The notes beneath the pieces were generated by a model. It did not search any database. It was not told the DNA's origin and saw nothing but the letters and a program-made list of their open reading frames with translations. Position numbers and translations under genes: made by a program. DNA of 64,000 nucleotides, from the NCBI GenBank assembly GCA_964503145.1, contig CAZCYV010000007.1, forward strand, positions 62,001 to 126,000. Reading direction: 5' to 3'. This document shows positions 60,961 through 64,000 of this stretch, one piece after another. Within the stretch, counting starts at the first letter, position 1; every line of letters begins with the position of its first letter. This stretch comes from RBG-16-57-11 sp964503145. GTDB lineage: Bacteria > Chloroflexota > Anaerolineae > Anaerolineales > UBA4823.

Positions 60961-62130
60961 TCAGAGCGGTTCTACGCGCTGGGTGATCTGGAAGCCGCGG
61001 CGGCGCAGTTCGTCCACAAAGGGGCCGGCAGGCACAAAGGTCTCGACCCCGCCGGCGCCGCGCGGCGTCTGGCCGCGGGTGGCCATCGCCAGGATGATCG
61101 CCGCGTCCCAGCCTGTAGTGCGCTCCATGGCGGTGAAGCCGGTCGTCTCGTCGTAGTAATCCACCAGATCCAGAATGGCCTGGGCGGGCGCGCCGTCTTT
61201 CTCGCCGACCGCTTTGACGCGGATCAGAACCATATCCTTGTCGCCGGGGAAGGTCACTTTCGGCTCGAACAGGGCGTGGAAGACGTCGCGGGGCACGATG
61301 GTCTGTTCGCCCACGCGGATCGGCTCCAGGCTCCATAGGCCCAGGTCCCAGTAGGCGCGCAATTGCTGGTAATGCCCCGGCCAGCGCAGGGTCAGGTTCT
61401 GCAGCGTGCGCAATTTGCCCTGGAAGGTGAAGGGCATGGTGCTGGTGCCGCCGCCGGCGACGAAGGCTTCCAGCTTGCCAATGGGGGCGGGGAATTCCAC
61501 GGTCTCCAGTTCGGTCATCGGTTCGACGGTGGTGATCTTCCAATCGCGCAGGAAGATCGCCGGTTCGGCGTATTCGTTGGTCAGGCCGGCGATGTGAAAG
61601 GTGAGCAGATAATTGAACGGCGGGCGCGGGTTTTGCGGAAGCCCGCCATCCCACATGAACACGTCGATAGCTTCGTCCAGCAGGGACATGGTATAGAGCA
61701 TCAGGCTGGTGCCCATCCCCGGCACCTGCCCGCAGTCGGGGATGATGCTCACGCCGGCGGCGCGCGCTTCGGCATCCAGGGCGTGTTGCTGGCGGACGAT
61801 GTCGGTGTTGCCGCCCAGATCGACCATGTGCGCCCCGGCCTGGATCGCCAGGCGCGTCAATTCCAGGTTGTAGTAATACGGCACGGCGCTGACCACGCCA
61901 TCCACCTCCGCAAGCACAGCCTGGATCGAAGCGGCATCGGTCACATCGACGGCCGTGGCGGAAGCGATCTCTGCGCCCAGCATGCGGTTGATGCGCTGCG
62001 CGGCGCTCTGGGCGGCTTGCGGGTTGATATCTGCCAGGATGACCCGTTGGGCTTCACCCCAGCAGGCCAGATCGTAAGCCGCGGCTGTGCCCTGTCGCCC
62101 GGCGCCGAGGATCGCATAGGTGTAAGCCAT
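60961..62130 (-). CDS. Saccharopine dehydrogenase-like NAD(P)-dependent oxidoreductase
   Basis: 389 residues. An N-terminal Rossmann motif (AILGAGRQGTAAAYDLA) is followed by VVSAVPYYYN, HMVDLGGNTD, PDCGQVPGMG and the catalytic-domain segment typical of saccharopine or lysine 6-dehydrogenases. These act in lysine metabolism or on related imino substrates; the exact reaction is unknown. It is divergent from the branched-chain amino-acid transport operon, which fits a role in amino-acid use. Confidence 0.85.
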   Translation of the reverse strand: MAYTYAILGAGRQGTAAAYDLACWGEAQRVILADINPQAAQSAAQRINRMLGAEIASATAVDVTDAASIQAVLAEVDGVVSAVPYYYNLELTRLAIQAGAHMVDLGGNTDIVRQQHALDAEARAAGVSIIPDCGQVPGMGTSLMLYTMSLLDEAIDVFMWDGGLPQNPRPPFNYLLTFHIAGLTNEYAEPAIFLRDWKITTVEPMTELETVEFPAPIGKLEAFVAGGGTSTMPFTFQGKLRTLQNLTLRWPGHYQQLRAYWDLGLWSLEPIRVGEQTIVPRDVFHALFEPKVTFPGDKDMVLIRVKAVGEKDGAPAQAILDLVDYYDETTGFTAMERTTGWDAAIILAMATRGQTPRGAGGVETFVPAGPFVDELRRRGFQITQRVEPL

Positions 62131-62269
62131 GTGCTATTCTCCCTCGTGGTTGGATATAGTAGTCGGCTTTCGGAAAAATGACGCGTGACTCTGGACAAAG
62201 AATATTATAACAAAAGCCTATCGGCGGGGGTTCTGTCGTTCGGCTTTGTTTGGAAGTGATATAAATCAC

Positions 62270-62298
62270 TTGACAAACGGCGCAGACTTTGCAAGAAT
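62270..62298 (+). promoter_or_regulatory. Promoter of the branched-chain amino-acid ABC operon
   Basis: TTGACA (62270-62275), a 17-nt spacer and AAGAAT (62293-62298). Initiation near 62305 leaves about 150 nt before the binding-protein gene, holding a possible leader ORF. Nothing else is visible in the 62131-62342 gap. Confidence 0.65.
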
Positions 62299-62342
62299 GA
62301 AAGCAAATATGTGACGCTGCCTTCTTTCTCAGAAAGGAGGTG

Positions 62343-62456
62343 ATGGATACCGGTTACCTGGCTGAGCCCAGAAGATCACGACCCCATTTCCACGATCATA
62401 AAACAATCTCTGTCAAATATACGGTCGCGCATGATTGGATAAGGAGAGAGAAATGA
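62343..62456 (+). CDS. Possible 37-aa leader peptide
   Basis: The sequence AGAAAGGAGGTGAT just upstream matches the 3' end of 16S rRNA over 14 nt but runs right up to the ATG at 62343, so spacing is tight. The frame encodes a basic peptide (MDTGYLAEPRRSRPHFHDHK then 17 more residues). Its TGA (62454-62456) overlaps the binding-protein ATG (62453) as ATGA. It has no run of Leu, Ile or Val codons, so classical attenuation is not indicated. It could instead enhance translation of the next gene, or be untranslated. Confidence 0.4.
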   Translation: MDTGYLAEPRRSRPHFHDHKTISVKYTVAHDWIRREK

Positions 62457-63625
62457 AGAAAACTGTAAGCCTGTTATCCTTGCTTGTGGTCGTGAGCATG
62501 CTGCTCACGGCCTGCGGCGGGGCTGGCGGCGGTGGAAACACCATCAAGGTCGGGGGGATTGGGGAGCTGACAGGCGACATTCCAGCGGTCGGCGCGTCTT
62601 TCAAGAACGCCGCTGAAATGGCGGTGAAGGAGATCAACGACGCCGGCGGCCTGGAAGTGGGGGGCAAGAAGTACATGATCGAGTTCATCCTGGAGGACAA
62701 CGCCGGCAAAGCCGATCAGTCCGCCTCGGCTGCCCAGAAACTGATCACCCAGGACAATGTGGTGGCGATCATCGGCCCGAACGCCAGCCGCTATGCGATC
62801 CCGGCCTCCGAGATTGCCGAAAGCAACAAGGTGGTTCTGATCAGCCCATGGTCCACCAACCCGAAGACCACCCTGGATGCCAACACCGGCGCGCCCAAGA
62901 AGTACGTCTTCCGCGCCTGCTTCATCGATCCCTTCCAGGGGCGGGTGGTGGCTAAATTCGCCCTCGAGCAGCTCAAGGTCACCAAGGCTGCGGTGCTGTA
63001 CGATGTGGCCTCCGAGTACAACAAGGGAATTGCCGAGTTCTTCAAGCAGACCTTCGAGGAGAACGGCGGCACGGTGGTGGCGTTCGAGACCTACACCACC
63101 GGCGATAAGGACTTCAACGCCCAATTGACGAAGATCAAGGAGGCCGGCCCCGAGGTCATCTTCCTGCCCAACTATTACAGCGAGGTGCCGCTGCAGATTC
63201 AACAGGCGCACGCCCTGGGCATCACCGTGCCGTTCCTGGGCAGCGACTCCTGGGGCAGCTCGGAGTTGATCAGCCTGTGCGGCAAGGATTGCGAAGGATA
63301 TTACTTCAGCACCCACTATGCCGCAGATAACGCCACGCCGGTGGCAAAGAAATTCATCGATGCTTACACGGCAAAATATGGCAACACGCCGGACGACGTC
63401 GCCGCGCTGACTTATGACGCTTTTGGGCTGTTGTGGCAGGCTTTGCAGACGGCCGGCAAGGTTGACCGCCAGGCCGTGCGCGATGCCCTGGCGAAGATCC
63501 CCAAATATGAAGGCGTGACCGGCACGATGCAATTCCAGGAGGGTTCCGGCGATCCGATCAAGAGCGCCGTGATCCTGCAAATCAAAGACGGCAAGTTCGT
63601 CTGGTTTGCGAACGCCAATCCCTGA
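62453..63625 (+). CDS. Branched-chain amino-acid ABC transporter substrate-binding protein
   Basis: 390 residues with a lipoprotein signal (SLLVVVSMLLTACGG) and the LivJ-type fold: IKVGGIGELTGDIPAVGASFKNAAEMAV in part, IIGPNASRYAIP, VFRACFIDPFQG and AALTYDAFGLLWQAL. It should capture branched-chain or other amino acids outside the cell. The ATG 62453 has AGGAGAGAG upstream. The permease gene follows after a hairpin. Confidence 0.92.
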   Translation: MKKTVSLLSLLVVVSMLLTACGGAGGGGNTIKVGGIGELTGDIPAVGASFKNAAEMAVKEINDAGGLEVGGKKYMIEFILEDNAGKADQSASAAQKLITQDNVVAIIGPNASRYAIPASEIAESNKVVLISPWSTNPKTTLDANTGAPKKYVFRACFIDPFQGRVVAKFALEQLKVTKAAVLYDVASEYNKGIAEFFKQTFEENGGTVVAFETYTTGDKDFNAQLTKIKEAGPEVIFLPNYYSEVPLQIQQAHALGITVPFLGSDSWGSSELISLCGKDCEGYYFSTHYAADNATPVAKKFIDAYTAKYGNTPDDVAALTYDAFGLLWQALQTAGKVDRQAVRDALAKIPKYEGVTGTMQFQEGSGDPIKSAVILQIKDGKFVWFANANP

Positions 63626-63645
63626 TCGATAGACCCTTCTCGTCT

Positions 63646-63679
63646 CTCCCGCAGGTTCTGAAGTTCGAGCCTGCGGGAG
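63646..63679 (+). terminator. Intercistronic hairpin between binding protein and permease
   Basis: A perfect 10-bp stem (CTCCCGCAGG with CCTGCGGGAG) and 14-nt loop are followed by a weak T-rich stretch (GTTCTCTATTC). It could let most transcripts end after the binding-protein gene, giving it higher expression, or protect its mRNA 3' end. Confidence 0.65.
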
Positions 63680-63703
63680 GTTCTCTATTCCAAAGGGAGC
63701 ATC

Positions 63704-64000
63704 ATGACGTACATTCTTCAGCAGTCTCTGAATGCTTTGCAGTTGGGCAGCATCTACGCGCTGATCGCCCTGGGTTATACGATGGTGTATGGCATTCTGA
63801 CGATGATCAATTTCGCTCACGGCGATTTGTTCATGGTCGGGGCGTTCTTCAGCTTCATCGTGGCCACCTTTATCTTGAATCTCGCCGGGGTGATCACGCT
63901 GGCGCCGTTGGCGCTGTTTGTGGTGACGCTGCTGCTTTCGATGATCGGGGTGGGGGTGCTGGGGGTGATCATCGAAAGAGTGGCCTATAAGCCGTTGCGG
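63704..64000 (+). CDS. Branched-chain amino-acid ABC transporter permease (LivH-like, partial)
   Basis: The frame starts at ATG 63704 behind AAAGGGAGC and runs 99 codons to the window edge. It reads MTYILQQSLNALQLGSIYAL and then IALGYTMVYG, NFAHGDLFMVGAF and IERVAYKPLR, diagnostic of LivH permeases. It is the second gene of the operon; LivM and the ATPases are expected downstream. Confidence 0.93.
   Translation, partial: MTYILQQSLNALQLGSIYALIALGYTMVYGILTMINFAHGDLFMVGAFFSFIVATFILNLAGVITLAPLALFVVTLLLSMIGVGVLGVIIERVAYKPLR

Overview
The window is GC-rich bacterial chromosome with dense, often overlapping genes. Long multi-GAF sensor proteins, GTG and TTG starts, a MshA-like GT4 glycosyltransferase, a SigK/RskA-type pair and a saccharopine-dehydrogenase-like enzyme together suggest a Chloroflexota bacterium, probably of the Anaerolineae. 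That placement is inference; no rRNA gene is present to confirm it. I see no insertion sequence, prophage or CRISPR array.

Layout. 1-2223 (minus): an ABC exporter (permease cut by the window edge, plus its ATPase) and a phosphofructokinase-like protein with altered catalytic residues, separated by a heptamer tandem repeat. 2399-4763 (plus): a lower-GC restriction-modification pair whose endonuclease matches NgoMIV. 4760-6679 (minus): a MATE/ANKH-like flippase and a MOSC protein. 6817-9804: a secreted CHRD protein, an ECF sigma/anti-sigma pair and a CDGSH iron-sulfur protein. 9952-13126 (minus): M20 peptidase, VTT membrane protein, cyclophilin, uridine kinase. 13221-14758: three interlocked small genes and tRNA-Thr. 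14767-16002: a glycosyltransferase.

17060-42531 (minus) is the most striking part: about 25 kb of signalling genes on one strand. Two stand-alone receiver proteins come first. Then follow seven membrane proteins with different input regions (6-TM, 7-TM, dCache-like, four-helix-like, HAMP) but similar cytoplasmic GAF chains, none with a kinase, cyclase or methyl-accepting output domain. All seven end in the same short piece, the opening helix and strand of a further GAF domain. Next come an orphan ParA-type ATPase and a 2093-residue soluble multi-GAF hybrid histidine kinase. From the seventh sensor down to the kinase the reading frames overlap by 4-17 nt. A threonine synthase fused to a receiver domain and a coupled EamA exporter close the run. 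My reading is that many membrane sensors feed one shared soluble kinase, possibly positioned by ParA, with receivers (including one on an amino-acid enzyme) as outputs.

42658-46642: tRNA-Gly with a strong promoter and tandem terminators, lactate permease, small protein, CPBP protease, FkbM methyltransferase. 46779-51314 (plus): a MacA/MacB-like exporter operon with a lipoprotein and a secreted protein. 51402-55470: a divergent pair, secreted metzincin protease and FG-GAP propeller protein. 55543-60860: MutS2 and a convergent hybrid kinase. 60961-64000: a saccharopine-dehydrogenase-like enzyme and the start of a branched-chain amino-acid ABC operon with a possible leader peptide.
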